From positions 2,728,001-2,792,000 of the forward strand of contig NC_016604.1 in assembly GCF_000230895.2 (NCBI RefSeq): a stretch of DNA of 64,000 nt. Direction: 5' to 3'. Position 1 is the first letter of the stretch, and every line of letters starts with the position of its first letter. The stretch comes from Mycolicibacterium rhodesiae NBB3 (GTDB lineage: Bacteria > Actinomycetota > Actinomycetes > Mycobacteriales > Mycobacteriaceae). The notes below the pieces were generated by a model, which saw only the letters and a list, made by a program, of their open reading frames with translations, searched no databases and was not told the origin of the DNA. Positions 26,451 through 34,764 of this stretch are shown piece by piece. The position numbers and the translations under genes are program-made.

Positions 26451-26811
26451 CAAGCAGTATCGCCATGGTGGTGTTCTTTCAGCCGCTCGACGCGGCGATG
26501 CGACTGTAAATGGCCTGGTAAGCAGAAGTCCGCCGTGTTTGAGCTGGGGAGTCAGCAGCCACTCAGTGCGACGCCCGCTCGACGTCTCTGGCGCAACGCG
26601 CGGGCTGACCGCCGTGCCGGTCGATTGTCGGGAAGAGGTGTCGCTTTGTATCAATTTCCGCCGGGTACCTTCGAGACTGCTGCGGCTTCTGAACTCGCGG
26701 TTTGATTACGTACTGCGGCATACCGTAGGTGATATTGCCGCTAATGGCGGAACAGCGGGCGCCAGCAGGTTGTCCTTCGCCGAGTCTTCAGGTTTCCCCA
26801 TTGTGTAGTGG
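26451..26811. other. Gene-free stretch between copper operon and methyltransferase
   Basis: No frame here has convincing composition or a ribosome site. It presumably holds the promoter of the methyltransferase gene. Two frames of about 85-127 codons overlap it, but they are Arg/Ser-rich and lack family features. Confidence 0.4.
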
Positions 26812-27435
26812 GTGGCGGCCAGGTTGGCTGGTGGTGTGACGAATCTGCTTATGCTTCTCGATCCCATCTTCGGCCATCCCCGCGGTCTGGCCGGGCGGCT
26901 CGGCGGTGTACTCATGACACGCTCTAACGCCGAACAGGAACGCTGGGTGGTCGACCACACTGAACTGCGCGACGGTGCGGATGTGTTGGTTGTGGGACAC
27001 GGCCCTGCTCTAGGCGTCGAGGCGGCGGCAGCTGCCACGGGCCCCACCGGTCATGTGATCGGAGTGGACCCTTCAGCCACCATGCGGGATATGGCCGCGG
27101 CCAGATGCGCTGCGCTTATCCGCGACGGCCGTGTCGAAGTTCGCGACGGCACCGCCGAAGCGACCGGATGCCCCGACCGCAGTATCGATGCGGCGATCTC
27201 CGTCAACAACGTGATGCTGTGGGATCGCCCCGTAGGGTTCGCAGAATTGTTCCGCGTCCTCCGTCCGGGCGGACTTCTCGTGCTCAGCGTTCACCGGCAC
27301 GTCCTCGATGTCGATCCCAATCAACTCGTCGATGATGCACAATCGGCGGGGTTCACCGACGTGAAGCTTTCCCTGCGCGCGAGGCGCTTCAACAGCCCGG
27401 CTATCGAACTACTCGCCCGCCGGCCCGAACACTGA
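26812..27435 (+). CDS. Class I SAM-dependent methyltransferase
   Basis: This is a 207-residue Rossmann-like methyltransferase. Motif I is VLVVGHGPALGVEAA (about 58-72), motif II the acidic IGVDPSATM, then VEVRDGTAEATGCPDRSIDAAISVNN (motifs III-IV, in part) and FRVLRPGGLLVLSVHR (post-motif). A short hydrophobic N-terminus (LLMLLDPIFGHPRG) is common in mycobacterial Ubie-like enzymes. The substrate is unknown. It sits alone between the copper operon and the cupredoxin gene and may share in metal or lipid stress handling; that is inference from position only. Confidence 0.8.
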   Translation: MAARLAGGVTNLLMLLDPIFGHPRGLAGRLGGVLMTRSNAEQERWVVDHTELRDGADVLVVGHGPALGVEAAAAATGPTGHVIGVDPSATMRDMAAARCAALIRDGRVEVRDGTAEATGCPDRSIDAAISVNNVMLWDRPVGFAELFRVLRPGGLLVLSVHRHVLDVDPNQLVDDAQSAGFTDVKLSLRARRFNSPAIELLARRPEH

Positions 27436-28047
27436 CCGATCAGGCAAACGGCTCGTCCGACAGGACCTTCGGCAGCCAGAGGCCGGGCGTCTGGTACAGC
27501 TGACCGGTGCGGAGAAGGCGGCAAGCACCGCAGCGGTGATCACACGGTCGGAGGCCGGGCGACCACCCGCCCCGGAGCCCTTCTGCCCGGCAGAAACAGC
27601 GGCACGTGAAAAGCCCGGGTCGCCGGAACCGAAATCCGCCTCCCGACGCGAGTTGCTGCCCCTAGCCAGTAGATAGCTGGGTGGCGTCCGTGCGCCTCGG
27701 CAGGTCAATCGGGACGGGCCGGTACGCCAGGGACCTCGTCTCCCGGCGTTTCTCCAGGCAGGCCTTAAGGCACCTCGTTCTGCCAAAGCTGGACCGCAAC
27801 CGCATTGACCCGGGACTTCTTCACAACGGCGACCCAGCCGTGCATGTCTTCACCGATCGAGGGTGGCGGTGGGGTGGCGCATGGAGGACGCCCGTCGACT
27901 ATCAACACTTCGAGCGACCCTAACTTCGGCATCGAGCTCTGGCCGCGACGCGGTAACCGTTCTACGATTTCGGTGCGTAGATCGTAAGTGACGCGGTGAT
28001 CGCAGCATCGTCGGACCGGCCACCATGGCCTGTGAGGAGAAATTGAA
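27436..28047. other. Gene-free stretch before the cupredoxin gene
   Basis: About 610 bases without a convincing gene. Near its end, TACGAT-TTCGG-TGCGTA (27963-27979) has the TAC-N11-GTA spacing of the BlaI-like sites but weaker arms, so it may be chance. The cupredoxin ribosome site (GAGGAGA) lies at the right edge. Confidence 0.35.
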
Positions 28048-28482
28048 ATGCGTCATCCACTACCTACTTCTGCCCAACTAGTGGCAACGCTTGCCGCGGC
28101 AGGCATTGCGGTAACCGCATGCGGCGGGGGCACGACAAACTCATCGACCACATCGGCGCCCGCCGCCCCGACCGCGGCAGAACAGCCGGCCACGACCGCG
28201 TCGGGCCCGCCGGTGCAGGTGCAATTGAACGAGTTCACAATCCAACTGCCACAGCAAAACTTCCGGCCAGGCACATACACGTTCGCCGCTAGCAACGAGG
28301 GACAGGCGCCGCACGCGCTGGAGATCGAGGGGCCCGGCCTCGAACAAGCCACCGACACGTTGAGCGCCGGACAGTCTGCGGATCTCACCGTCACCTTGCA
28401 GCCCGGCAGCTACAAGGTTTATTGCCCGGTAGGCAACCACGATGAGCAGGGCATGAATACCACGATCAACGTCTCTGGATAG
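28048..28482 (+). CDS. Cupredoxin-like lipoprotein
   Basis: This is a 144-residue secreted protein. Signal peptide with lipobox ends ITACGGG-like (AVTACGGG, Cys about 26), then a Thr/Ala/Pro linker and a plastocyanin-like domain. The likely type-1 copper ligands are visible: His in PHALEIEG, then Cys in KVYCPVGNHDEQGM together with His and Met of the same loop. GAGGAGA precedes ATG 28048. It would sit on the outer face of the membrane and carry electrons or buffer copper. It stands alone on the plus strand among copper-linked genes. Confidence 0.82.
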   Translation: MRHPLPTSAQLVATLAAAGIAVTACGGGTTNSSTTSAPAAPTAAEQPATTASGPPVQVQLNEFTIQLPQQNFRPGTYTFAASNEGQAPHALEIEGPGLEQATDTLSAGQSADLTVTLQPGSYKVYCPVGNHDEQGMNTTINVSG

Positions 28483-28659
28483 GCTGTGCCACGCCGGAGC
28501 GTGCAAGCCATATTCGTACGACCTCAGGCGAGCAGGCACCGAAGTCGCTCGCGGATAGCATGTTTGGGTCGGAACGCGATCCGCCGGGGCTGTCACAGTG
28601 ACGTATTGAACGCGCGCTGAAGGAAATTCGACGCCGCCGGGAAGTAAGTGCCAGTCCCC

Positions 28660-29271
28660 TTATAGGGGGACCTGCTGGACCAGTTGCCCGGGCGCGGTGA
28701 ATGCGGCGAGCAGTGTGGCGACGATGGTGCGGCCAGCCGCCTTCTCGTTAAGGCGGCCCGCGGCGATTTCGTCGGCGGCGCCGTGCAGCACGTTGTGGAA
28801 TGCCGCCATCAGCCACGTGGTTGGTAGGTCGGTCCGGAAGACGCCCTCGCGTCGGCCCCGCTTGATCAGCGCCTGCACCCGCTGATGCGGTATCTCGTGT
28901 TGCTCGCGAATCCGACCCGACCCGATGGTGCGCTGCGCAGCCTGCAGGAGAGCGCGATGCCGATTCACGATCTGCCATGACGAGGCCACCAGCCGAGCGA
29001 GCGCCGCTCGCGGGTCACCGGTGAGGTCCACGGTGTTGAGGGTCTCGTCGGCCTCGGCCAACGTTCGGGCGAACACTGCGTCCACGAGCTCGGCGCGGGT
29101 GGGGAAGTGGCCGTAGAGGGTCACCCGGCCGACCCCGGCGGTCCTGGCGATGTCACCGATGCTCGCGTCGGGATCACGGGATAGACAGGCCAGCGCGGCA
29201 TCCAGGATCGCCGCGATATTGCGCCGTGCATCGGCCCGTTGTCGACGTTGTGTGTCGCCTGCCGCGGTCAT
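28660..29271 (-). CDS. TetR-family transcriptional repressor
   Basis: This is a 203-residue regulator. The HTH (about residues 18-64) contains IGDIARTAGVGRVTLYGHFPTRAELV, quoted only in part as recognition helix GVGRVTLYGHF. The C-terminal helical ligand domain has no recognisable ligand signature. It is divergent from the broken MFS drug-exporter gene, with an 8-bp perfect inverted repeat in between, the standard layout for a TetR repressor controlling an exporter. With the exporter truncated it may now control only itself or other sites. Confidence 0.88.
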   Translation of the reverse strand: MTAAGDTQRRQRADARRNIAAILDAALACLSRDPDASIGDIARTAGVGRVTLYGHFPTRAELVDAVFARTLAEADETLNTVDLTGDPRAALARLVASSWQIVNRHRALLQAAQRTIGSGRIREQHEIPHQRVQALIKRGRREGVFRTDLPTTWLMAAFHNVLHGAADEIAAGRLNEKAAGRTIVATLLAAFTAPGQLVQQVPL

Positions 29272-29294
29272 TCACACATTATCTCGACAAAGGT

Positions 29295-29325
29295 GTACGA
29301 GTACATTGTATGGGGTAACTCGTAC
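29295..29325. promoter_or_regulatory. TetR operator candidate
   Basis: GTACGAGT (29295-29302) and ACTCGTAC (29318-29325) are perfect inverted arms with a 15-base spacer in the gap between the TetR gene and the exporter fragment. The position and symmetry fit the TetR operator. Confidence 0.65.
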
Positions 29326-29368
29326 GTAGATGTTCAAGTTCCTGTGAAGTCTGCACGAGGAGAACGAG

Positions 29369-29705
29369 ATGACCGAGACGCAAACTCCTCCCGACACCCG
29401 TCGCTGGTGGGCACTGGCGCTATTGAGCGTCGCGCAATTCATGCTGATCCTCGACGTCACGGTGGTCACCATCGCGCTGCCGCACATCGGCCCGGACCTC
29501 GGGCTCAGTCGCGGCACCCTGACCTGGGTGATGTCGGCGTACACGCTGCTGTTCGGCGGCCTGATGCTGGTCGGCGGCCGGGCGGCCGACTTGTTCGGGG
29601 CCCGCAAAGTAGTGATCGCCGGTCTTGCCCTGTTCACCGCCGCCTCGCTGGTCGCCGGGCTGGCGGTCAATGGGGCCATGCTGGTCGGCGGTCGGATTGG
29701 CAGGG
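29369..29705 (+). pseudogene. 5' fragment of an EmrB/QacA-type MFS exporter
   Basis: From ATG 29369 the frame matches the first three to four transmembrane helices of a 14-helix drug exporter: WWALALLSVAQFMLILDVTV, then VMSAYTLLFGGLMLVGGRAADLFGAR with the MFS A-motif-like loop. Similarity ends near GGRIGRGL (about 29705). The frame then runs about 33 codons into sequence antisense to the L,D-transpeptidase end and stops at 29806. About 350 residues are missing, so the product is not a working exporter. The TetR regulator and operator beside it remain intact. Confidence 0.85.
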
Positions 29706-29756
29706 GATTGCTGTTACGCCCGCACGGGCCCGCGCATCATCCAGTGCCGAGCTTCG

Positions 29757-30626
29757 TCAACCTGACACTGTTCGAGGAACTTCGATGCTGTTTTCCTGCA
29801 CGATAATCGGGTCGCCGACGCTGACCGTGTTGAAGTACCACTCGGCGTCCTCGGTGCTGAGCCCGACACAGCCGTGGCTGACATTCTCATAGCCGAGTGA
29901 ATTGACAGCCCACGGAGCTGAATGCACGAAAAGCCCACGGGCAGTGAAACGAACGGCGTATTCCACGTCGAGCAGGTAACCGTCGGGAGCGTCGTTCGGG
30001 ATGCCGACGGTGCTGGAGTCCATGACTATGTCGCGCTCCTTGGCCAAGACGGTGTAGGTGCCGACGGGAGTCGGATACTCCGGTCTACCCATCGAAGCGG
30101 GGAACACCCCCGGCTCTCCCCAATGCGGTCGGTGGTGCGGCGCCGGCAGTGCAGACGGCGGCCCGGCGTCGAGGCCGTCGATGCTCACGGTGAACGTTTT
30201 GTCCGAGATGCTGGCAACACCAATGACGGCAGCGCCCGTTGCGAAGTTCGTTGACAGACCGCCCACCGAAAGCGCCACCGCGCTGTGCCCCGGCCAGAAT
30301 CGGTCCGGAACCCATTGCACGACATCGTTTTCGAGCCATCGGAATTTGCCCGTCATCGCGGGCGCCGATTTGATGTCAAGGGCCCGCTCCGCCGCGCGCC
30401 TGTCAGCGACGGGTGCGCTGAAGGTCACCACTACGGGGTGCGCCACCCCCACGACCGCGCCCCGGGCGGGCAGCACTGAAGCAACGGCAGGTCCATACGA
30501 CTGGTTCGCCGCGGCGGGCGTCACCGAGTGGTTCGCGACTGCCGTGCTGGCGCCGGCGGCCGGCCCGGCAACCGCGACCGCATAGATCCCCATCGCTGCA
30601 ACAACACACAGAGCAACCCAACGCAT
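29757..30626 (-). CDS. L,D-transpeptidase (YkuD), LdtA-like
   Basis: This is a 289-residue secreted enzyme. A signal segment (ALCVVAAMGIYAVAVAGPAAG) is followed by an Ig-like domain (about 45-135) and the YkuD catalytic domain. The active-site stretch is VHSAPWAVNS...NVSHGCVGLS, with catalytic Cys in SHGC. The usual Asn or Arg after SHGC-x is Gly, a small deviation. The enzyme would make 3-3 crosslinks between meso-DAP residues of peptidoglycan in the cell wall. Lengths and domains fit mycobacterial LdtMt1. A tandem BlaI-like operator lies 137 bases before the start. Confidence 0.88.
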   Translation of the reverse strand: MRWVALCVVAAMGIYAVAVAGPAAGASTAVANHSVTPAAANQSYGPAVASVLPARGAVVGVAHPVVVTFSAPVADRRAAERALDIKSAPAMTGKFRWLENDVVQWVPDRFWPGHSAVALSVGGLSTNFATGAAVIGVASISDKTFTVSIDGLDAGPPSALPAPHHRPHWGEPGVFPASMGRPEYPTPVGTYTVLAKERDIVMDSSTVGIPNDAPDGYLLDVEYAVRFTARGLFVHSAPWAVNSLGYENVSHGCVGLSTEDAEWYFNTVSVGDPIIVQENSIEVPRTVSG

Positions 30627-30762
30627 GGCATCCGATTCCTTCGAAATTACAACAGTGTCAATTTAGATCGTAGGGGTGACCAGCCAATTCGATGTGCAGG
30701 TGCGCCTTGGCAATTCGGTCAAGGTTCCGTCACGCTTTGGCCACAACGGGAGAAGCCCCATC

Positions 30763-30779
30763 TACTATAAAGCTAAGTA
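30763..30779. promoter_or_regulatory. BlaI-like operator TACTAT-AAAGC-TAAGTA (tandem)
   Basis: This 17-bp TAC-N11-GTA element has a second copy, TACTGG-GCTGT-TCAGTG (30778-30794), sharing its last TA; the second copy ends GTG instead of GTA. The pair lies between the L,D-transpeptidase (minus) and the deacetylase remnant (plus) and could serve both. Confidence 0.6.
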
Positions 30780-30895
30780 CTGGGCTGTTCAGTGACCGTT
30801 TCCGTCGCCGTCGCCGTCGCCAGCGTCCGTGGATCGCCATCGAAGGGCCGGCACGTGCGAATGGAGATACACCGCAGCGCGCGGGTCCTGTGGGC

Positions 30896-31240
30896 ATGCT
30901 GAGAACTCAGATCAAACCCGGCTCGGTAGTCCTGCTGCACGACACGTACTCGAGCACAGTGAACCCTTCTACCAGTTCCTTCCGGTGCTGATCGCCAACG
31001 GCCACCATATGGTGACGGTGAGTCGCCTGCTCGGCCCACGCAAGCCGGGCGCCAGCTACGGCGGCAGGGAGAACGGGCCCCCGGCCAGGGCGATCGACGA
31101 CGTCGACCCCGCCCGCATTCCGACCCCGCCCGCATTCCAACCCTGCCCGCCACGCCCTCACCCACACCGGCGCCGAACATTCCGATCACCGACATCCCCA
31201 ACCAGGGCGCGGGGGCCCCGCCTGACTGCACGACGGGGAC
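30896..31240 (+). pseudogene. C-terminal remnant of a polysaccharide (peptidoglycan) deacetylase
   Basis: Pieces of a NodB-type deacetylase can be read in successive frames: LRTQIKPGSVVLLHDTYSST at 30899, then YQFLPVLIANGHHMVTVSRL in another frame, then GPRKPGASYGGRENGPP and a Pro-rich tail ending ITDIPNQGAGAPP. The LLHDTY motif is the conserved C-terminal His block of the family. The N-terminal catalytic Asp/His motifs are absent, so the gene is truncated as well as frameshifted. Such enzymes remove N-acetyl groups from wall polysaccharides, matching the theme of neighbouring genes. Confidence 0.65.
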
Positions 31241-31270
31241 GGGCGACCGTCGCTCCCGGCGTCGATCTCG

Positions 31271-32008
31271 TCACTCGATGATGCGCGTCACATAGGGCGT
31301 CATTCCCGACATGCGCACCGGTGAGATCTTGATCGGCACACCGGTCTGCTGCGCCTCCAGCATCTGACCGTTTCCCAGGTAGAGCGCCTCGTGCTGGCTA
31401 CCGCCGGGCCCCCAGAACAACAGGTCTCCGCGCCGGGCCTGCGACGGAGGAACCTTGCGGCCGGCGTTGTACTGATCACCGGACCACCGCGGCAACAGAA
31501 TCCCGACGCCGGCGAAGGCGTAGCGGGTCAGTCCCGAACAGTCGAAACCGACCGTGCCGGCACCCTGGTCGATGCCTCGGCTGGGCCCGGTCAGGCTGCC
31601 GCCGCCCCAGGAGTAGGGCACCCCGAGTTGGGTGCCCGCGCGGCGGATCACGTACTCGATGGCCCGACTTCCCGACACCCGACCCGACGCCAGCGGAGCG
31701 GCGGTGGGCTCAGCACCGCCCAACCCCAGGCTACGCAGGAAGTTTCGGCCGAGATCCATCGTGGTCTGGGTGGCCATCGCGGTGGCGCGCAGTGAGGCGT
31801 TGGCGATGGCAAGCGGATCACCCGGTGCGCCGGCGCTGGCGATCTTGGGAAGGCTCGGATCCCAAGTTCCATCGCCTGGTTCGGCGGCTGCGGGCGCGGC
31901 GAAGGCCACGGCGAGCACCGTCATGGCCGAACAGCTCAGCGCCTTCCGCCGGGATAGATTGGGGGACACGGTCCTCGCCTTCTCGGTCGTCAGGCCGGTG
32001 CTGTGCAT
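31271..32008 (-). CDS. NlpC/P60 peptidoglycan endopeptidase, RipB/RipD-like
   Basis: This is a 245-residue secreted protein from ATG 32008; a longer in-frame ORF would run through the operator at 32065. The signal sequence has RRKALSCSAMTVLAVAFAAP. A conserved WDPSLPKIASAGAPGDPLAI segment and a helical linker precede the NlpC/P60 domain, with VPYSWGGG, catalytic Cys in GFDCSGLTRYAF, and His in SQHEALYLGNG. It would cleave D-Glu-mDAP bonds in stem peptides. Two close relatives occur at 41138 and in the C-terminal half of the protein at 48566. The HEA triplet replaces the more usual HVG, as also in the 48566 protein. Confidence 0.87.
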   Translation of the reverse strand: MHSTGLTTEKARTVSPNLSRRKALSCSAMTVLAVAFAAPAAAEPGDGTWDPSLPKIASAGAPGDPLAIANASLRATAMATQTTMDLGRNFLRSLGLGGAEPTAAPLASGRVSGSRAIEYVIRRAGTQLGVPYSWGGGSLTGPSRGIDQGAGTVGFDCSGLTRYAFAGVGILLPRWSGDQYNAGRKVPPSQARRGDLLFWGPGGSQHEALYLGNGQMLEAQQTGVPIKISPVRMSGMTPYVTRIIE

Positions 32009-32064
32009 GGGCGGCGGTCCCACGACGACTTGCGGCAACGGGCCGACGGCCTCGACCGCACACC

Positions 32065-32081
32065 TACGTAGTAGGACAGTA
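32065..32081. promoter_or_regulatory. BlaI-like operator TACGTA-GTAGG-ACAGTA (tandem)
   Basis: This 17-bp element lies 57 bases before the NlpC/P60 start. A weaker overlapping copy, TACGTA-CGTAA-CACGTT (32080-32096), shares its TA. The core ACGTAGTAGG-CAGTA is nearly the same as the site at 32304. Confidence 0.65.
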
Positions 32082-32303
32082 CGTACGTAACACGTTCTGG
32101 TCTCAAATGTTAACATCAATCACGGGAGGTGACTTGCGCCTCTCATCTCACTTCCGTAACAATCCGTCGCGGCCTGGCGCGTCGTGCGCGAGTGGTCCGG
32201 ACGGCCGCCGCGGGTGGCGCAGACTCCACGGTCCACGCGCGAGGGGGTGGACGGCGGGGATGCACTGGTGAGCGACACGCCAATCGCAAAGCGCGTGCGT
32301 AGC

Positions 32304-32320
32304 TACGTAGTAGGGCAGTA
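32304..32320. promoter_or_regulatory. BlaI-like operator TACGTA-GTAGG-GCAGTA
   Basis: This element ends 8 bases before the start codon of the response regulator at 32328. It matches the element at 62718, placed the same way before the second orphan regulator. Binding here would directly block initiation. Confidence 0.7.
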
Positions 32321-32327
32321 TTTGGTG

Positions 32328-33143
32328 ATGCGCGACCGCTCTGAGACTGGGACACCGACCCCGACGACCATGCTGATCGTCGGCGACCACCTCATATGGA
32401 TCGAGGCGGTCGCCGACCACTTCCGCACCGACGAGGTCTCCCTAGTGGTGTCAGAAGACGGCGGCGCGGCGGTCGGGGTCGCTAGCCGTCTGCGGCCCGG
32501 ATTCGTCGCCCTCGACGTGGATTCGCTGGGTGGGTCGGTGATGCAGGTATGCCGGGGAATTCGCGACGTCTGCGACGCCCACGTCACGATGCACTCGAGT
32601 GCCGACAACGAGAACGTCGTCGTCGCGGGCCTGCGGGCGGGCGCCGACGACGTCCTCACCGGACCGCGCAGCAGCCGTGAACTCTCGGCGCGGGTGCGAG
32701 CCGCGCTGCGACGTTGGACGGCCAACGAGGCACGCGCCGAACGCATCGGCGCTGCGCCACAACGCTATTCGTATGGATCGCTGACGATCGACGTTGGTCG
32801 CCGCGAAGTGCGGATCGGCGATGAGCGCATCGGCTTGACCCGCACCCAGTTCGACATCCTGGTCGAACTGGCCCGGCCTCGCGGTGCGGTGGTGACGCGC
32901 CGCGATCTCGTGGAGGCCGTCTGGGGGTCGTGGTCGAGCGCCAACGCCGAGCGAGTCGGCGTGCACATCGGAGCGCTGCGGCGCCGGCTGGGAGACGATT
33001 GCGACGATCCCGAACTGGTGCTGAACGTGCGCGGGGTCGGGTACCGCCTGGCCGTCGCTCAGCACCTGAACCCACGGCAACGTGCAGCCGCGGCCGCAGC
33101 GCTGCCGCCGATGGCCGTGCCGGCCGCGCGGGGACGGGGTTGA
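32328..33143 (+). CDS. Degenerate orphan OmpR-family response regulator
   Basis: A protein of about 271 residues, from ATG 32328 (GTG 32325 is possible), just after an operator. The receiver domain starts LIVGDHLIWIEAVADHF, so the acidic pair is reduced. The phospho-acceptor region is FVALDVDSLGG, and the switch Lys (normally KPF) is replaced in LTGPRSSREL. Phosphorylation by a kinase is therefore doubtful. The C-terminal winged helix is normal (LTRTQFDILVELARPRGAVV, then HIGALRRRLGD and RGVGYRLAV). No sensor kinase is adjacent. It is a close relative of the regulator at 62743; both are likely controlled by BlaI rather than by phosphorylation. Confidence 0.85.
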   Translation: MRDRSETGTPTPTTMLIVGDHLIWIEAVADHFRTDEVSLVVSEDGGAAVGVASRLRPGFVALDVDSLGGSVMQVCRGIRDVCDAHVTMHSSADNENVVVAGLRAGADDVLTGPRSSRELSARVRAALRRWTANEARAERIGAAPQRYSYGSLTIDVGRREVRIGDERIGLTRTQFDILVELARPRGAVVTRRDLVEAVWGSWSSANAERVGVHIGALRRRLGDDCDDPELVLNVRGVGYRLAVAQHLNPRQRAAAAAALPPMAVPAARGRG

Positions 33144-33261
33144 CCATGGCCCTTCGGGGGGAACGGTTCATCGCCGCCGCCGGGCGACGACACACGCCCC
33201 AACGGCACGACGCCCGAATCGGCGAGCAGGCGGCCCGCTACTGGTCGGCTGCTCACCGTCC

Positions 33262-33423
33262 TCCGAAGCGATCCCGGCCGCCGCGCGTCCCGCCGAAGGG
33301 GACTGGATGTACTTTGTCACCGTCGATCGCCAGGGGACGACAGTCTTCACCAGTGACTATCAACAGCACCTTGTCAACGGTGAACTGGCCCGGGCCAACG
33401 GCGTTCTCGACAGCGCACGATAG
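33262..33423 (+). pseudogene. mltG: C-terminal remnant of MltG (endolytic transglycosylase)
   Basis: The frame ending at 33423 reads SSEAIPAAARPAEGDWMYFV and continues TVDRQGTTVFTSDYQQHLVN to the stop. This is the conserved C-terminal end of MltG/YceG (Ala..P..GDW-YFVTV..G.T.F...Y..H). The LysM-like and catalytic parts, including the Glu motif, are absent. It directly follows the response regulator gene. MltG cuts nascent glycan strands at the membrane, so this is a second discarded wall gene. Confidence 0.65.
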
Positions 33424-33496
33424 GCGAAGTGGCGAAGCCGTCGATCAGTAACCTGTACACAGCGCGATTCGCCGTTGCGCCGCCGCGGAAGTCGCC

Positions 33497-34522
33497 TTAG
33501 ATCTGCCAATCTTGTGCGCCGTCGTTCTGGTTGTAGAGTCCGCCGCTGGTGTTCTTGATGACCACCGGGTCGCCGCTGCCGAAGTTGTCGAAGAACCACT
33601 GTGCGTTGGCAGGGCTGAGATTGATGCAGCCATGGCTGACGTTCTCCTCGCCCTGTGAGCCCACCGACCATGGCGCGCTGTGCACGAAGATGCCGCTGTT
33701 GTCGATGCGAACGGCGTCTTGGACCTTGAGCTTGTAGCCCTCCGGCGAGTTGACCGGCACGCCGTATGTCGAGGAGTCCATCACCATGTCGGCGAACTTC
33801 TCCAGGACATAATAGGTTCCGTTCTTGGTGTCGTAGCCCTTCTTGCCCAATGACACGGGGAACGTCTTCTCCAGCTTGCCGTTGCGCACGATCTGCATCT
33901 GGTGTGTCTTGTCGTCGATGGTGGCCACCAGCGACTCGCCGGTGCGGAAGCTGGACTTGGCGCCGCTCGCGTCGATGTTGACCGTCGTGTTGGCTGGCCA
34001 GAAATCGATTGGTCGCCAACGCACTTGAGTGTCGCTCATCCAGTAGAACTTGCCGGGCACCGGCGGGTTGGACGAAATGTGGATGGCTTGTTCGGCCATC
34101 GGCCGGTCGGCGATCGGCCGCGCGAAGTTGATAATGATCGGCTTGGCCACACCAACCATGGAGCCGTTGACCGGATTGAACGTCGGCGGGGCGAACACCG
34201 GCTGACCGACGTATGGCGTCGGGTTCTGACCGGCCGGCGTGCCCTCCGGGATCGGTTGCGATGTGGCTGCCAGAGGGTTGGCCGGTGGCGGCGGGAATGG
34301 GTTGGGTGGCGGTGGCGCGAGCGGATCCGCTGGGGGAGGGGGCGGCGGGAACGCGAATGGATCCGCTGGTGGCGGTGGGGCCGCGGCGGGATCGATGGGC
34401 GCCGGAGGGGGCGGTGGAACGTCGGGTTGAGCCAGCGCAGATGGGTTTCCTAGCGCCAGACCGGCAACCAGCCCGGCCGCGATCAAGGCTGTGATCAGCC
34501 TGGCTCTGGCCTGCTTGCGCAT
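33497..34522 (-). CDS. L,D-transpeptidase with Pro-rich N-terminus (LdtD-like)
   Basis: This is a 341-residue exported enzyme: basic signal peptide ([20 protein letters not shown]), a proline-rich stretch at about 33-90, an Ig-like domain, then the YkuD domain. The active site reads [20 protein letters not shown] followed by [11 protein letters not shown], all consensus. A long Pro-rich linker is typical of mycobacterial Rv0192-like enzymes and may span the peptidoglycan. ATG 34522 follows an AGGTGAG-like site. An operator-like element lies at 34603. It catalyses 3-3 crosslinks, which penicillins block poorly (family knowledge). Confidence 0.92.
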   Translation of the reverse strand: MRKQARARLITALIAAGLVAGLALGNPSALAQPDVPPPPPAPIDPAAAPPPPADPFAFPPPPPPADPLAPPPPNPFPPPPANPLAATSQPIPEGTPAGQNPTPYVGQPVFAPPTFNPVNGSMVGVAKPIIINFARPIADRPMAEQAIHISSNPPVPGKFYWMSDTQVRWRPIDFWPANTTVNIDASGAKSSFRTGESLVATIDDKTHQMQIVRNGKLEKTFPVSLGKKGYDTKNGTYYVLEKFADMVMDSSTYGVPVNSPEGYKLKVQDAVRIDNSGIFVHSAPWSVGSQGEENVSHGCINLSPANAQWFFDNFGSGDPVVIKNTSGGLYNQNDGAQDWQI

Positions 34523-34602
34523 TGCTCACCTCCGATAACACGACCTTTGTTGAGTATCACCTGGCGCGCAGACCGCGGTGCCTCGATGGCCAGTCTACTG
34601 GC

Positions 34603-34619
34603 TACGTACACGGGCAGTA
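34603..34619. promoter_or_regulatory. BlaI-like operator TACGTA-CACGG-GCAGTA
   Basis: This 17-bp element lies 81 bases before the Pro-rich L,D-transpeptidase start. Its right arm GCAGTA is the same as at 32304 and 62718. Confidence 0.6.
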
Positions 34620-34764
34620 GATCGAACGGGGATCGCTTCTTCGGCGTCCAGGCCATACCGATCCGTTCAAGAACCCATGTTCGGCGCTGCTGCGCGCCAA
34701 CATACCGCCGTCCACGGGACGAAACTGCGCGGGAGGCTATGGCGCACAATAGGTCTGATTGGGC

